In this document: positions 49,673-61,600 of the stretch, piece after piece
How positions within the stretch are numbered: the first letter of the stretch is position 1
Layout of the letters: every line of letters begins with the position of its first letter
Assembly (NCBI GenBank): GCA_028023455.1
Contig: JAQFVV010012507.1
Location: 2,491,456 to 2,555,455 of the forward strand
Direction of reading: 5' to 3'
DNA from: Epiperipatus broadwayi
Taxonomy: Eukaryota > Onychophora > Udeonychophora > Euonychophora > Peripatidae
Length of the DNA stretch: 64,000 nucleotides
The notes under the pieces: generated by a model
The model's database searches: none
The model's input: the letters and a program-made list of their open reading frames with translations, nothing else
What the model was told of the DNA's origin: nothing
Program-made: the position numbers and the translations under genes

Positions 49673-51433
49673 TGTGACAGAATGGGTTCGAACCCAGTCA
49701 CAAATAATATTAATTGGTATTTAAACATATATGTAGATGTAGATATATAATATTAATTTTATTACATGGTGGTGGTTACAAATGCACAAACTGGTATTTA
49801 AACATATATGTATTAATTTTATTACGTGGTGGTTACAAATATACAAACATGAAGGAGAAACTCTGTCATTTTGAAATGATGTATATGTGCATGTGACAAA
49901 TGTGTGTATGAATGGATTAAGCAGTTGAAAAGAGAGAAACTAGATTTTTGTTTCACATTTAAAAAACTAGAAGTTTCCCACAAAAATGAGATTTCATTTT
50001 CTTTTATGTACAATAAAAGCTATGATAAAAGTTTTCACACATCAACCAGGAGAGGAAGTGAAATCAAAAGAAACTTCTAGAACAAATGGAGGTGGCTATA
50101 AAAGAGTCACCCACAATGCATTTTGTCTTGGCCCTGCAGAGTTACAGCTGTGAACAGTAAATTGTAAATCCAGAATATTAAAAGTATTAATATTTTCTTA
50201 CATAATGGCAGATCCAAATGAAATGTCAGGGTAAGAACATACCCTATCAGATTCAAACCCCTAATTTCAACCAACTGTAGCTGCCTCACCCAATAACATC
50301 AAGATGCCTTGGAATAAAATATAATTCCCAACATGAAACCAAGCTGAACCTCGTCAACCAACGGACATGAAGATCGGGAACCTTCGCATTGAATTACCTA
50401 TGATGAACAGAACTTTTTAAAATAAATAAATCTGCTTCCACTAATTCCCTGGAGAACTCAGGTACTGATTTTTTTTCTTTTGTAAAAAAAGAAATTATTA
50501 CTGTCTAAATAAGTAAATGTGACAATCTAAGTTAATTTAATGAAATTTTCATAGTCCTATTTAATTGCGGACATAAATAACGTAATTATTGTCAGAGGTC
50601 ACATGAAACAAACTTTTCTTAGTATTGACCTTCACTACTTGATTATGTGTGACAAATCTATTGTTATAATGACATCCCAACTAAAGGGCTTCAAAGAGAA
50701 GTAGAGGGGAATGGGGAGAGTTATGAGATTTCAGAACTATGTTAATAAAGTGAAAAGTTTTACATTTTTATTGAAGAAAGGGTTGTTTAGATATATAGTT
50801 CAAATGAATCGTTAAATAAATTGAAGTGTGATGTTTTGTTAAATATATATCTATTAAGAAATAACCATTTTGTCAGTTCGTAATTGCGCAGTAGGTCAAA
50901 GATACACAATCTGTTATGTTTTTTTGGTTGTCTAATTCGATGAGGTTTCAAGAGTAAAAGAGGCTAACATGAAGGCAATGCAGTTTGTTGTGATGGTGGA
51001 GTGGGTCTGAGGCATTAATCAAAAGTAAAATAAAAGAAAAGAATTTTATGAAAACAAGGGCGCAAAATAAAATAAAAAAAGAACACTTAATCCCATTCAT
51101 AATTACTCCTGGCTGTGATGCCACCTGACCATGAGACTGAGCTAGCCGATGGTCAAAATCCCTCTCATGTTACGTAAGATAGTGTTGTTGGTAATATATT
51201 CACTTCGCAAATTTCTTATATTCATATAAGATTGGCACTTGGAGTCCTTCGGATGACCATAAATACACGTTGGGGATATATTACAGTTATGAGAATGAAT
51301 CCAGAAGTATTGAATAATAATATTTAAGTCAAAACCATTTTAATTAAATATAAATACGTAGGCATGTATGTTTGCTATATCATAGATATATATTTGGTAG
51401 TGTATTCTAGCTAGTGAGAGGTATGGGTTTTGT
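49673..51433 (+). repeat. 5' LTR with palindromic start
   Basis: Starts with a 30-base near-perfect palindrome (49673-49702): TGTGAC and GTCACA arms around GGGTTCGAACCC. TATAAAAG is at 50097-50104, and a donor-like CTCAGGTACTGAT is near 50458. Compared with the 3' LTR it has an extra repeated block near 49765-49860 and about 200 further bases near 50930-51080. Confidence 0.85.
50097..50104 (+). promoter_or_regulatory. TATA box of the 5' LTR
   Basis: TATAAAAG in the context GGTGGCTATAAAAG; the identical site in the 3' LTR is at 52336-52343. Transcription would start near the shared CACCCACAA segment. Confidence 0.62.
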
Positions 51434-51437
51434 TATA

Positions 51438-51960
51438 ATGGTGCCCAACCTCACAGACAATGCTCAGTCATGGTGGGATGCGCTTTGTCAACAGCCGGCT
51501 ACTTTTGAAGAGTATCAAAAAGAAGTGAGAGAGGCCTTTTGGTCCTAGAATAGGCAAGGGTTAACGCGCTATCAAATCATGCAAGAGAAGTTTAAAGAAG
51601 GTTGCAACAATAGTTATTCACAATTTTTTCATAAACAGGTGGCTAGACTGCAGACATTGGATTCATGCAACCTGACAGAGTCATATACTTTGCATTGTAA
51701 GGCATAGTATGCCCATGAGAGTGGAACAGATGTTCTTGGGGGTGGGGAAAGCATTTATTGGAGACATTGCTGAGTTGCTCAATGCCATTGACATGAGCTC
51801 CTATGACTATGGTGGGCATCTTGAAGCAGTAAAAGAGGATGAAAGAGGGTGGAGAACGGGAATGGAGACCTTTCTAAAATGGAGAGAAACATCTGAAGAG
51901 ACCACATGAGAAGCCGAACTTCGGACCAGAAAAAGAAGCAGAGGGACACATGAGGTAAAA
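51438..51960 (+). pseudogene. Retrotransposon gag fragment
   Basis: The frame begins at ATG 51438 and contains NLTDNAQSWWDAL, ATFEEYQKEVREAFW, then after a stop RYQIMQEKFKEGCNNSYSQF and VARLQTLDSCNLTESY. The A-WW-L and F-F pattern is that of retrotransposon gag capsid domains, which build the particle around the element RNA. After a shift, 51709-51909 is open for 66 codons and is charged. The N-terminal gag region and zinc knuckle are missing. At least one stop and one shift kill the frame. Confidence 0.72.
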
Positions 51961-52033
51961 CAGATAGTGTTGTACCAAAATGAGCCATTCAAAATACGCA
52001 AATGTATTTGAAGGCTTTTGGAGGAGGGTGTAT

Positions 52034-53543
52034 TGTGATAGAATGGGTTCGAACCCAGTCACAAATAATATTATTAATTGGTATTTAAACATATATTTAA
52101 TATATAATATTAATTTTATTATATGTGCATGTGACAAATGTGTGTATGAATGGATTAAGTAGTTGAAAAGAGAGAAACAAGATTTTTGTTTAACGTTTAA
52201 AAAACTAGAAGTTTCCCCGCAGAAATGAGATTTCATTTTCTTTTATGTACAGTAAAAGCTATGATAAAAGTTTTCACACATCAACCAAGACAGGAAGTGA
52301 AATCAAAAGAAACTTCTAGAACAAATGGAGGTGGCTATAAAAGTGAGTCACCCACAACGCATTTTGTCTTTGGCCCTGCAGAGTTACAGCCGTGAACAAT
52401 AAATTGTAAATCCAGAATATTAAAAGTTTTAATATTTTTCTTACGTAATGGTGGATCCAAAAGAAATGACAGGATAAGAACATACCATGTTGGATTCAAA
52501 CTCCCAATTCCAACCAATTGTAGCTGCGTTGCCCAATAACATCAAAATGCCTTGGAATAAAATTTAATTCCCAATGTGAAACCAAGCTGAATTCGTCAAC
52601 CAACAGACATGAAGATCAGGAACCTTCGCATTGAATTACCTGTTAATACCTGTGAGGAACGGAACTTTTTAAAATAAATCAATCTGCTTCCACTAATTCC
52701 CCAGGGAAAATTCAGTTAAAGAACTTTAAGTACTGATTACTTCTTTTCCTAAATATAGAAAGAAATTTCTATCATTTATAATAAGTGAAGGTGACAATCT
52801 AAGTTAATTTAATGAAATTTTCTTAAAGTCTTGTTTAATTGCAGACATAAATAATGTAATTATCATGGGAGATCATGTGAAATAAACTTTTCTTAGTATC
52901 GACCTTCACTACTTGATTTATGTGTGATAAATCTATTGGAAAGAATGGCGTATGTGTGTGTATTGAAATGACAGTAATAATTACATTTTTTATAAAATTA
53001 AATATAGAAGTAGAGTGTTGAATTATTTATTTATTTATATTTTTTTTTTATCTAAAAGATTAAAGAATAATAGTGATCTTTATAAGTCTTTAATAAAAAT
53101 TGATTTGATAATGAAACTCAAAACAGGCTTTTTTGTGATATTTATTTACAGATCCATTTATTTATTTATTTTGTGTGTGTTTAAAAAAAGAACTCTTAAC
53201 CCCATTCGTAATTACTCCTGGCTGTGACACCACCCAACCATGAGACTGAGCTAGCTGATGGTCAAAACCCCTCTTGTGATGTAAGATAGTGTTCTTGTTG
53301 GTAATATATTCACTTCGCGTAATTCTTATATTCATATAAGATTGGCACTTGGAGTCCTTCGGATGACCATAAATACGCATTGGGAATATATTACAGTTAT
53401 GAGAACGAATCCAGAAGTTTTGAATAACCATATTAAGTCAAACACATTTTAATTAAATATAAATACATAGGCACATATGTTTGCTATTATCATAGATATA
53501 TATTCGGTAGTGTACTCTATCTAGTGAGAGGTATGGGTTTTGT
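52034..53543 (+). repeat. 3' LTR
   Basis: Direct repeat of 49673-51433. The opening palindrome differs by one transition (TGTGAT). TATAAAAG is at 52336-52343. It preserves the TTGGCACTTGGAGTCCTTCG block near 53341-53360 shared with the 5' LTR near 51233. Differences between the LTRs are many, so the insertion is not recent. Confidence 0.84.
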
Positions 53544-55640
53544 ATATATATATATATATATATATATAATGGCAAAAATGTCAGTAGCTAATGCTTCATT
53601 TTATTTAAAATACATTATTGCGATGGTAAAATGATAGGTGGTTTGTTTTTAATTTACATAATCATATTAAAAACTGTTATTAAATATATTTATTTTAGAA
53701 AAGTATTATAGATTTTATAAGAGATCCAAATATATAGATGTGAATTATTTTTCTGTTTATTAATTGTCCAACATATTTTATATTTTGCAGCTGTAGATAG
53801 CAAATTCTCATCCTATTATTACGTAAAAATTGACAAGATTTTTATTTTATTTTTACTGATCAACTTTTTAAAAAAATAAAATTTTATTAATATGGATTAT
53901 ATTTTATTTGTTTTTGTCTAAATGTTAGATCAATCAATTTATTTTTCAGCATTGTTGATAAGATGATATTGAATTTACAATTATCAGGGTATTTTTTTGT
54001 ATAATTGGATATGAGAAGGAAAGCATAAAATAAGGTACTTATGAGTTTTCAAGTAAACTAAGATGGCAGCCCATACTTTTGATAAATCTACAGTTTTGGA
54101 ATCTTTCCAAAAGAGTTTACAATAAAATACTTTCTAGAAAATATATTTTATATTTGCATTTTATTTTTTATTACTGTTATTTTTTAAAAACTTCATCATT
54201 ATTGAAAAATTAATTACAATTTTTGGATTAAGTTATTAACATAAAAATTATATATATATATATACAATATTTACACTTTATTTATGTCAGCAGCATGCAG
54301 TCATATCGTGACCATTAGCACAATTTTTGGGAGAGCAGGATCCCGTATCTTTAGAAATAGTCATCTGCATCATGTTCTGTGACAGATAGGTCCCAACTTT
54401 TTACCATTATGACAATTTACCAAAAAAAAAAAAAAAAATTAAACTGCTGATATAAAGAAACATGCTGAATTGAATCAAAGTACAACAATGTTAAGAGTGT
54501 CTCGTCACTTCACACATTATAATATAAGTATTAAAAAAAACACTAAAATAAAACATCTTAATGAAATTTATGGAATTTTTTTCCTTTTTTTAAAATATTA
54601 ACAATTGATTTATTAATTTTCTATTAATTTAGCAACTAACACACCTTTGTTATATTATATCTCGGGAAACTGTACATTTATCAAAATCGAGGCTATCATC
54701 TTGGTTTACTTTAAAACTCACAAGTACTTAAAATAATCATATGATTAGTTGATAATAAATTAACAAGACTTGGATATCAGGAATAACAGGTTCATCTTTA
54801 ATCCAAGAATTTTTAACACTTGAATTTACCATTATATCCAGATTTTTTTAAAAGTATTTATGAGTTTTCATTTATTTTTTTAAAGAGAATATTAGAGTCA
54901 TCATAAGGAGAAGCAATATTAAATGATTTTATTAGAATTTAATTGAGAATAAACTAACAGATATAAAAAAAGAAAAAAAAAATGTTTAGAAGAAATTAAT
55001 AAACAGCTTCCAAAGATCAGTTGATCACAATGTACCATTATTAAATTTAAAATTGTGTTTTGATGTTAAATTACATTTTAAGCTAATGAAATCTTATAAA
55101 TTATTAAACAATTACCCATATTTATATAATTGTGCATAAGAATGAATACTTGTATAAAAATTTTTGGATGTGTCTTCATGTGAGGGTATGTTTTGTACAT
55201 AAATATGTATGTATGTTAATATTATTGTATTTTTGTAAGAAACCTGTAAATAGTCTTTACAAGCTTTTATTCTAATTTAAGTAAACTGAACTATTTTTTT
55301 ATTACTATGAATATTAACCTAATAAAAATTTTAATTAACATTAATTGTGCACTTTTAAATATTAAGATACCTAACTTCTGATTATAAATAGCAAGCAATG
55401 ATCAACAGTAATATTGAAATGTTTTTTTTTTTTTTTTTGCCAGAGTATTATACTATCGAACTATTCAATCTTTTTCCCTACAGAGTGTTGAATATATATC
55501 ACTGACACTGAAATTATATGTATTGACAGTCTTAGTTATTCTATTTTGCTCAAGATTTACACTTTTTATTATTTATTTTGATTTTGGAATAATATCTACT
55601 GTATAAAATATATTGATTATTAATCTGATTATTAATGAAC
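53544..55640. other. Non-coding, AT-rich
   Basis: AT run at 53544-53568, then AT-rich sequence. A GC-richer patch near 54290-54415 could be an old repeat fragment. No gene was recognised. Confidence 0.55.
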
Positions 55641-55654
55641 TTTAAATGAAGTCA

Positions 55655-56206
55655 TTTGTCTGAAGGTTTGTAATGATGGTATATTATAAGATGTGATATG
55701 TTGGACTATTTCCATCATTTATGAGTGAATATTGAATGTATAGAAAATTTTAAACTTTATTTAAACTTTTCAAATACAAACAACTTGTTAGTAATAACAC
55801 ACAAGTAGACAATATAGTAGTATTATTCTCCACTCTTCTTCAAGTGTTGCTGGCCTATATGCACAGTGACAATATTCGCTTAGAAGTTGGACTCGCACCT
55901 TTAGATTCTTATATATCGAATTTAAGCTCAGTTGGTAGAGCATTTGCCTTAAATTTGATATACAAGAATCTAAAGGTGTGATTCAATTTTTAAGCGAATA
56001 TTGTCACTATGTATATAGGCCAGCAACACCTGAAAAAGAGTGGAGAATAATACTAATCGAAACGTGTAATTACTAACCTGTATTGTCTATTTGTGTGTTA
56101 TTACTAACAAGTTGTTTGTATTTGAAAAGTTTAAATAAAGTTTAAAATTCTCTATACATTCAACATTTACTCATAAATGATGGAAATAGTTTAAAATATC
56201 ACATCT
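55655..56206. mobile_element. Fold-back tRNA-SINE-like element, 14-bp target duplication
   Basis: TTTAAATGAAGTCA occurs at 55641-55654 and 56207-56220, flanking a 552-bp insert. The insert is an inverted pair: AAGATGTGATAT at 55688-55699 mirrors ATATCACATCTT at 56196-56207, and similarity runs inward to about 55915. The centre (about 55915-55950) is AAGCTCAGTTGGTAGAGCA, an almost perfect tRNA D-arm with box A. A box B-like segment follows on the right (GGTGTGATTCAATT near 55975); the left arm carries its complement (GGTGCGAGTCCAAC). A 14-bp duplication fits LINE-type or Penelope-type mobilisation. Confidence 0.83.
56021..56078 (+). ncRNA. Possible degraded hammerhead-like segment
   Basis: The right arm reads ACACCTGAAAAAGAGTGGAG, then AATAATACTAATCGAAACG. 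CTGA and CGAAAC are in hammerhead order with AGAGTGG...CTAAT between, but the core CTGATGA is damaged and stem I does not pair well. Known minimal hammerheads of Penelope elements have a CTGATGA...CGAAACG layout, which is why it is recorded. It could equally be an unrelated SINE body. Confidence 0.3.
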
Positions 56207-56758
56207 TTTAAATGAAGTCAGTTTTATATTTGATTCTATTTTTGGAAAATGATATTTTTTTCAATCCAAAGCACAGGATAAAACTTTTTAAAAGAAAAGA
56301 TCAGTCCATCTTTTATTTTTATGTCAATTCATTTATAGTGGCAAATATAAAGCACTTTGGAAGATGTAAAAAATCAATCTTATTACTTTTTAAAGCTGTA
56401 TTTCAAATTGCTTTATGTTATTTTAAATGACAGTTGAAAATTTTTTCAATTTTCAGCTTATCAATACCAAATCAAATATTCCAAACTGTTTTATTAAGTA
56501 AATGAAATTCTTTCCAAAGTTTTTCAAATTTGCCTTTATGAATGAATTGAGATAAAAGAGAAAAGTCAAACCGATCTTTTTTCTTAAAATTTTTTATCTT
56601 GTGCTTTGGACTGGGAGTATTTTATTTACTTAATAAACCAGTGTTGGGGTATTAATGAAAAACATAGAAGTAATGTTTTTCACTTATAACCATATATTGT
56701 AACTAAATATAATGATATGTTTTAGCTTTATAGTTATATAAATAAATATATAAATGAA

Positions 56759-58047
56759 ATATTGTAACGGTCAGAAAACGTGTGACTCGTAAACATAGTG
56801 CAGAATTCGACCACCATACAGAACAGCAGCACCATCGAGTAGCGAAGCCACCCGTGGTACTGAGTTCGAACATAGTTTATCGGTTCCATAATACAATCCA
56901 CGAAACAACGCATCTGATGCGACATTAGTAAATATTTCCTTAGGCACGGTGGTCAGGGAGATGCAAGAGATTCATGATTTTATTCTCGAGTTAGCCAATA
57001 ATCAAAACTAATATTAATTAAACATTCATATTTACATAATCGAGGAAATATTATATAGAATGGGTATCGAATAAATGAAACGTAACTGCAGACGTATAGT
57101 TTAAAATTATTTATTAATACATTTTAATAAAACAATCATTTACTAATAATATGTGTGGATTTAAAACTTCAGTAGCGGGATTTGCGACATGATTATATTT
57201 TAAAGAATACATTGATTTATTTAGACATTATTTGATATTGAGGATTTCAGTAGCGGTATTTCCGATACTGAAATGTTTACAAAAGGAATACATTTATTTG
57301 AAGGCGTAATCTAGCTACCTAAAACTCTCGAGTGAGTATTTCTAATGCATGCCTTGGGGAATTTATACCTTTGCAATGCAAGAGTCTAAAGTAAGATTTA
57401 AGAGTAACGGCAGACATATATTTATTTAATTAAAATATTTATTTGTAACTAAGGGCAAACATTTATTTGAGAGTGAATTATGAAGATAATGCAGAGGCGG
57501 AGTGATATATAGAATAATAAATTAAGTAAAGGAACACGTGGTACGCTTTAGAAAGGCGATATGGAATGGCAGTATATTGAAACTGCAATGCCGCGAATGG
57601 GTTTATAAGAATGTCAGGCTGGTCTCTGCCCCGACCCGACGAAGTAAGGTGTCATATAAGCATAACCAGGGACAAGCGGTCCGTGTCGCATTTTTGCCGG
57701 CTGGCTGCATGACGATGTCAAGTCCTACGGGAGCACCCATTATGCCCGCTTGTGTAGGACGACGGGGGTTAATTTCAACCCTGAAGAATCCGGAACATTT
57801 ACGGCGGAATAGATCATCGCGTCTCTAAAACGTAACACATGTATACTTATAAACGATTATGATAAGATTTAAATGTACTTCCAATTCGGCCCGACATTAT
57901 CAACATTTACTAAACCCTGGCGACTCTCAAAGAAATGGGATTTTCTAGAATTATTCATTAAATTTAATAAATACAAAATATACATAAACTGGGAGTTATT
58001 ATAACTAGTACGTCAGCCATTTGCGAAATAGTAGAACCTGCATTACA
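56759..58047 (+). mobile_element. CpG-richer insert, candidate solo LTR
   Basis: Far more CpG than the surroundings. It starts TGTAACGG at 56763 and ends CATTACA at 58041-58047, giving TG...CA with TGTAA/TTACA ends. ATAAATGAA is found at 56750-56758 and 58048-58056; the left copy is four bases short of the TG. A block is duplicated inside (TTCAGTAGCGG at about 57168 and 57246, each followed by GAATACATT-ATTT). The 96-codon open frame at 57538-57828 has no recognisable domain and is probably untranslated LTR sequence. Whether this is an LTR or another transposon is not settled. Confidence 0.5.
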
Positions 58048-58438
58048 ATAAATGAAGCATTGAATGCGTGTCGATTTATATGAAAGTTAAGTTATTAAAG
58101 AAAGTAAATATTAATGAAAATTTGACACGCATTCAGATTTAAACTTTGAAAATTGAAATAATTATGTGCATGCAATAATTAGATAATAAATATAGATAAA
58201 ATGTAGATTTTAAAATACGCACCCAAGATAGAGGTAAGCTAGATTAGTAAAGAAATTTACACATTAAATTAATTATTCAATTTTAGTTATACAAATGGTA
58301 GTTTTACATTTTATAATTTGGATAAGTAGTATGAAGAAGAGCTATAGCATATTATTAGAGTACTCTAGAGTTTGAACACAGACAGGTACCTGTTTTATAA
58401 GAAGTTTTCTGATTCCATTAGTTTAGCAGAAAAAAAAT

Positions 58439-58603
58439 TCACGAGTGGCAATTCTTTCTTGTATTTAGATATTCATTTAATTTCATGGTAGCAGCAGCTT
58501 TCTCATTCATTTCAGGCAGCAGATCTTCATGGTTGAATTTATGACGGGCAATGGAAAGTTCAGCATCCGATAGGCCATCCCGATGGAGAATAATATAGGT
58601 GCT
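58439..58603 (-). CDS. Unrecognised coding-like minus-strand frame
   Basis: Minus-strand frame open from just after a stop at 58604-58606 to the stop at 58439-58441, with no ATG at its start. It reads STYIILHRDGLSDAELSIAR, HKFNHEDLLPEMNEKAAATM and KLNEYLNTRKNCHS. Composition is balanced, with mixed helix-forming residues, unlike the low-complexity frames around it. It could be the last exon of a minus-strand gene or transposon debris. The upstream boundary lacks a good polypyrimidine acceptor, which argues against an exon. I do not recognise the protein. Confidence 0.3.
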   Translation of the reverse strand, partial: STYIILHRDGLSDAELSIARHKFNHEDLLPEMNEKAAATMKLNEYLNTRKNCHS

Positions 58604-58609
58604 TTACTC

Positions 58610-61600
58610 GGTCATACCTTGGCAGGAACAAATTATTTTATTATTTTTGGAGACTCTCAGTGATCGAGAGCAAAGCTAAAGTTTAAGTGAATGTCTCCAG
58701 TAAGTCTAAGATGGCCTCTTTTTTTATCTTGATCTTTCACATTTTTGTTGAGATATTTTTAGGTTCTACTTAATCTGCCCTGAGGATAATCAATGCATTT
58801 AGTTGGTTTTTAATTAAAGAAAGCTGCCGTTCTATTGTTTACATTTTACATTTACTAATTAATTTTGGGGAATTTTTCTTTAATTAATCTATTATCTATC
58901 ACTGACCGATGCTTTTAAATTTCAAAAACAAAAAGGGAACATAAGATTATTTTAACTTTTAATTAAATATTACATCAGATATTTTTAGAATTATTATTAA
59001 ACGAAATTTAAACAAAGCAATAAATACGAACTTTATAATGCAAAATAAATGATTAAAATTATACATTTTTATATAACTAAAAGAAATCTAAATTATATTA
59101 TTTTACCCTATTTATTGCCTTTAATTTGAGATCGAAATGTGTGCGTGTTTATGCTGAATTCTACATATATTTATACATTTTTAATATTGTTACACACACA
59201 ATTCGATATCAAAAAGTTTAAATTTGGGCGGGATAGACCGGTCAGTGAGAGACGACAGAAAAAGGTGAAACTTAAGATTCGAATACGAATCTTACTGTTT
59301 CAATATATTGCCCAGACATTTGTACATGTATGCAAGTGCACAAAGAATGTTATACTCATCCATATGTAATTTTGATCATGAAATAGAAAATTATATAATG
59401 CATGTGCATGCATATGGATTTATAACACAGATTTGTATAAAAATGTATTATTTTTATAAGCACACACACACATACAAATTTTATACACTCCATAGCCAAA
59501 GTTGGTCATTAAATAGATAATTATATAGTACATGTCTATTAATTATGGATTTGTAAAATATTATATATAGAGAGATGGGTGTGTATTGGGCCTTTCATAG
59601 AAAATATGAGGCCCAGGGCAACTAATATTTTAGAGGCCCTTGAAAATTTTAAATAATGTGGAGAGGGAGAAGAAATGAGTTTTTATTTCCAGGGCTGAAA
59701 ACAGGAATCAGAGAGCAGAAATGAGCAAACAGATCATATCTAGATAGTACTTGGATAGAGTAGATTCACTTTAGCACTATTAGTATTATAAAACAATGTT
59801 GGTACAGAACTGACTGACAAGAGGCTGAGATTATTAGTTTTGTCAGTCACTCAGTGCAGTAGTCACTGGCATCACAGGGTCATCAAATTGGAACTCATCC
59901 CTAAACTGGCTTATGTTTTCGACTCGTGATATGCCTGCTTGGAAAAGTTTTTTTCAAATATTTTTTGAAGAATTTAACTGTAAAATTATGACTGTTCTAT
60001 GAGCTGTGTTGACGTTTTGCTGTCTTCTATATTTTTGTTTAACATTAAAGTGGTCAAATCTAAGTTTGATCTGAGTTGATCTGAGCTTCATGAGATCTCA
60101 CCTTTAGCCTACTTCAAACCCTATCACTAACAGTGAATTTCCAAATGTAATGGGGCTTTATACTATTTCAATACATGCTAGTTTTGATTAAAACAGATTA
60201 TTACTTAAACATTTGTTAAAGCCAATTATTTTATATTTAAACTTACTAATATTATTAATAACTTCATGATAAAATTATTCATGAAAACATATATATTGTA
60301 ATTGTGTGGATTGTACGTATATATTTACGAATATTTAAATATATATATTCGTTATAAAGCTTCATTACATTGGAATGTTTTATTTTTAGTTTTACCATTT
60401 TGTTCTAATTTCTATGATTAAAAGCTACATTCTTTCGATAAGCTTTCAGATCGCCCTTTCCCAAAGATACTGGGGAAATTTTATTAATTAGTGAAAATGA
60501 TAATTTAAAATATAAGGACAGTTCTCAATTAAAATCGTTTATTCAGGTTTACAAATTCATTTTCTAAATAGAAAATGAATTCAAAGTTAATGGATTTAAA
60601 ACTCTTATCGAAGGAATGAATCTGAAACCAATTAACAAAATTTTTAACTTGTGATAATTTAGAAAGCTTTAACCTGGTGGCATCAGAATCAGAATGGGTG
60701 GGAAACTACAGCAAAGGTATAAATAGCCCAGAAAAGTTTCAAAGAAAGAGAAGCCATTACTTTTTAGAAGATTTGCTACCGAAGCTATGTCACTCATAAT
60801 TATGAATTTTTATAGTCTTTTCACCATGGTATGTTGCTAATTTCGGGGATCTGATTGCTGGACCTCGGAGTTCCCATTAAATCTTCAAAATGTAGCTGCA
60901 AATTAGAACTTTCCATATCAATCGGGAGCTGCCAAAATACTAAGGAAATCAATCCAAAAATGCTATTCATATGAGGTAAATGCATACCTACATTATATTC
61001 TAAACCCACCAGATTCTGCCATATAAATTAATGAACAAACCATGAAAGGACTGGTAATATTTTTATTTTCTGAACCACAACTTTCTGGCCTGTTTATGAA
61101 CTTTACCTTAAATCATATCTTAAATTAATTACTATTTGAAATTCCTCCTCTCTTTATAATGTTTTAATTTGTATAGTAATTCTTTATTCTTATCTCTAGT
61201 CTTAAAATTAATATTTTAACTTTATTTTTTTTATGATGGCGGTTTGTTTTAATTAACTTTATTTCTATATTTACTTGAATGATTATTAATATCATTTATT
61301 TTGGTAATATGCCAATAATACTTTCAACTCCATAATAATCTCTTTCATTATACTTAACTTATGAAAATAATATTGTATATTTTATAGTTTAATTATTGCC
61401 CAATAGTTCTATTAATTATCGAGTTGAAGGATTTATTAAATATTTGCTATTTGCTATTTTTACTAATAGCTGATAATGATTATTAGCCCATTCTGTAACC
61501 TATGCTCATGGCTATTTTATTTGAGTTCACAGATTTATTTATTCATATTGATAATATTAAAACGTTTTACTAAAGGTCAATAAGGGGAACAAATAAATGG

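Larger units (their letters stand above)
49673..53543 (+). mobile_element. LTR retrotransposon with gag remnant, internally deleted
   Basis: Two direct LTRs, 49673 to about 51433 and 52034 to about 53543, both start with a palindrome and end ATGGGTTTTGT. Between them lie only about 600 bases, holding a broken gag and a polypurine tract (GGAGGAGGGTG at 52020-52030). Protease, reverse transcriptase, RNase H and integrase are absent, so it is non-autonomous. Both outer flanks are AT dinucleotide runs, so a short target duplication would be hidden. The missing pol prevents a firm superfamily call; gag style suggests Ty3/gypsy. Confidence 0.85.

Noticed and set aside
57538-57828. 96-codon frame as a protein gene
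   Set aside because: Arises from a CpG-rich, probably untranslated element segment; no domain, no neighbouring exon.
60821-61009. Minus-strand frame as an exon
   Set aside because: Somewhat balanced composition, but I found no convincing splice sites or known motif.
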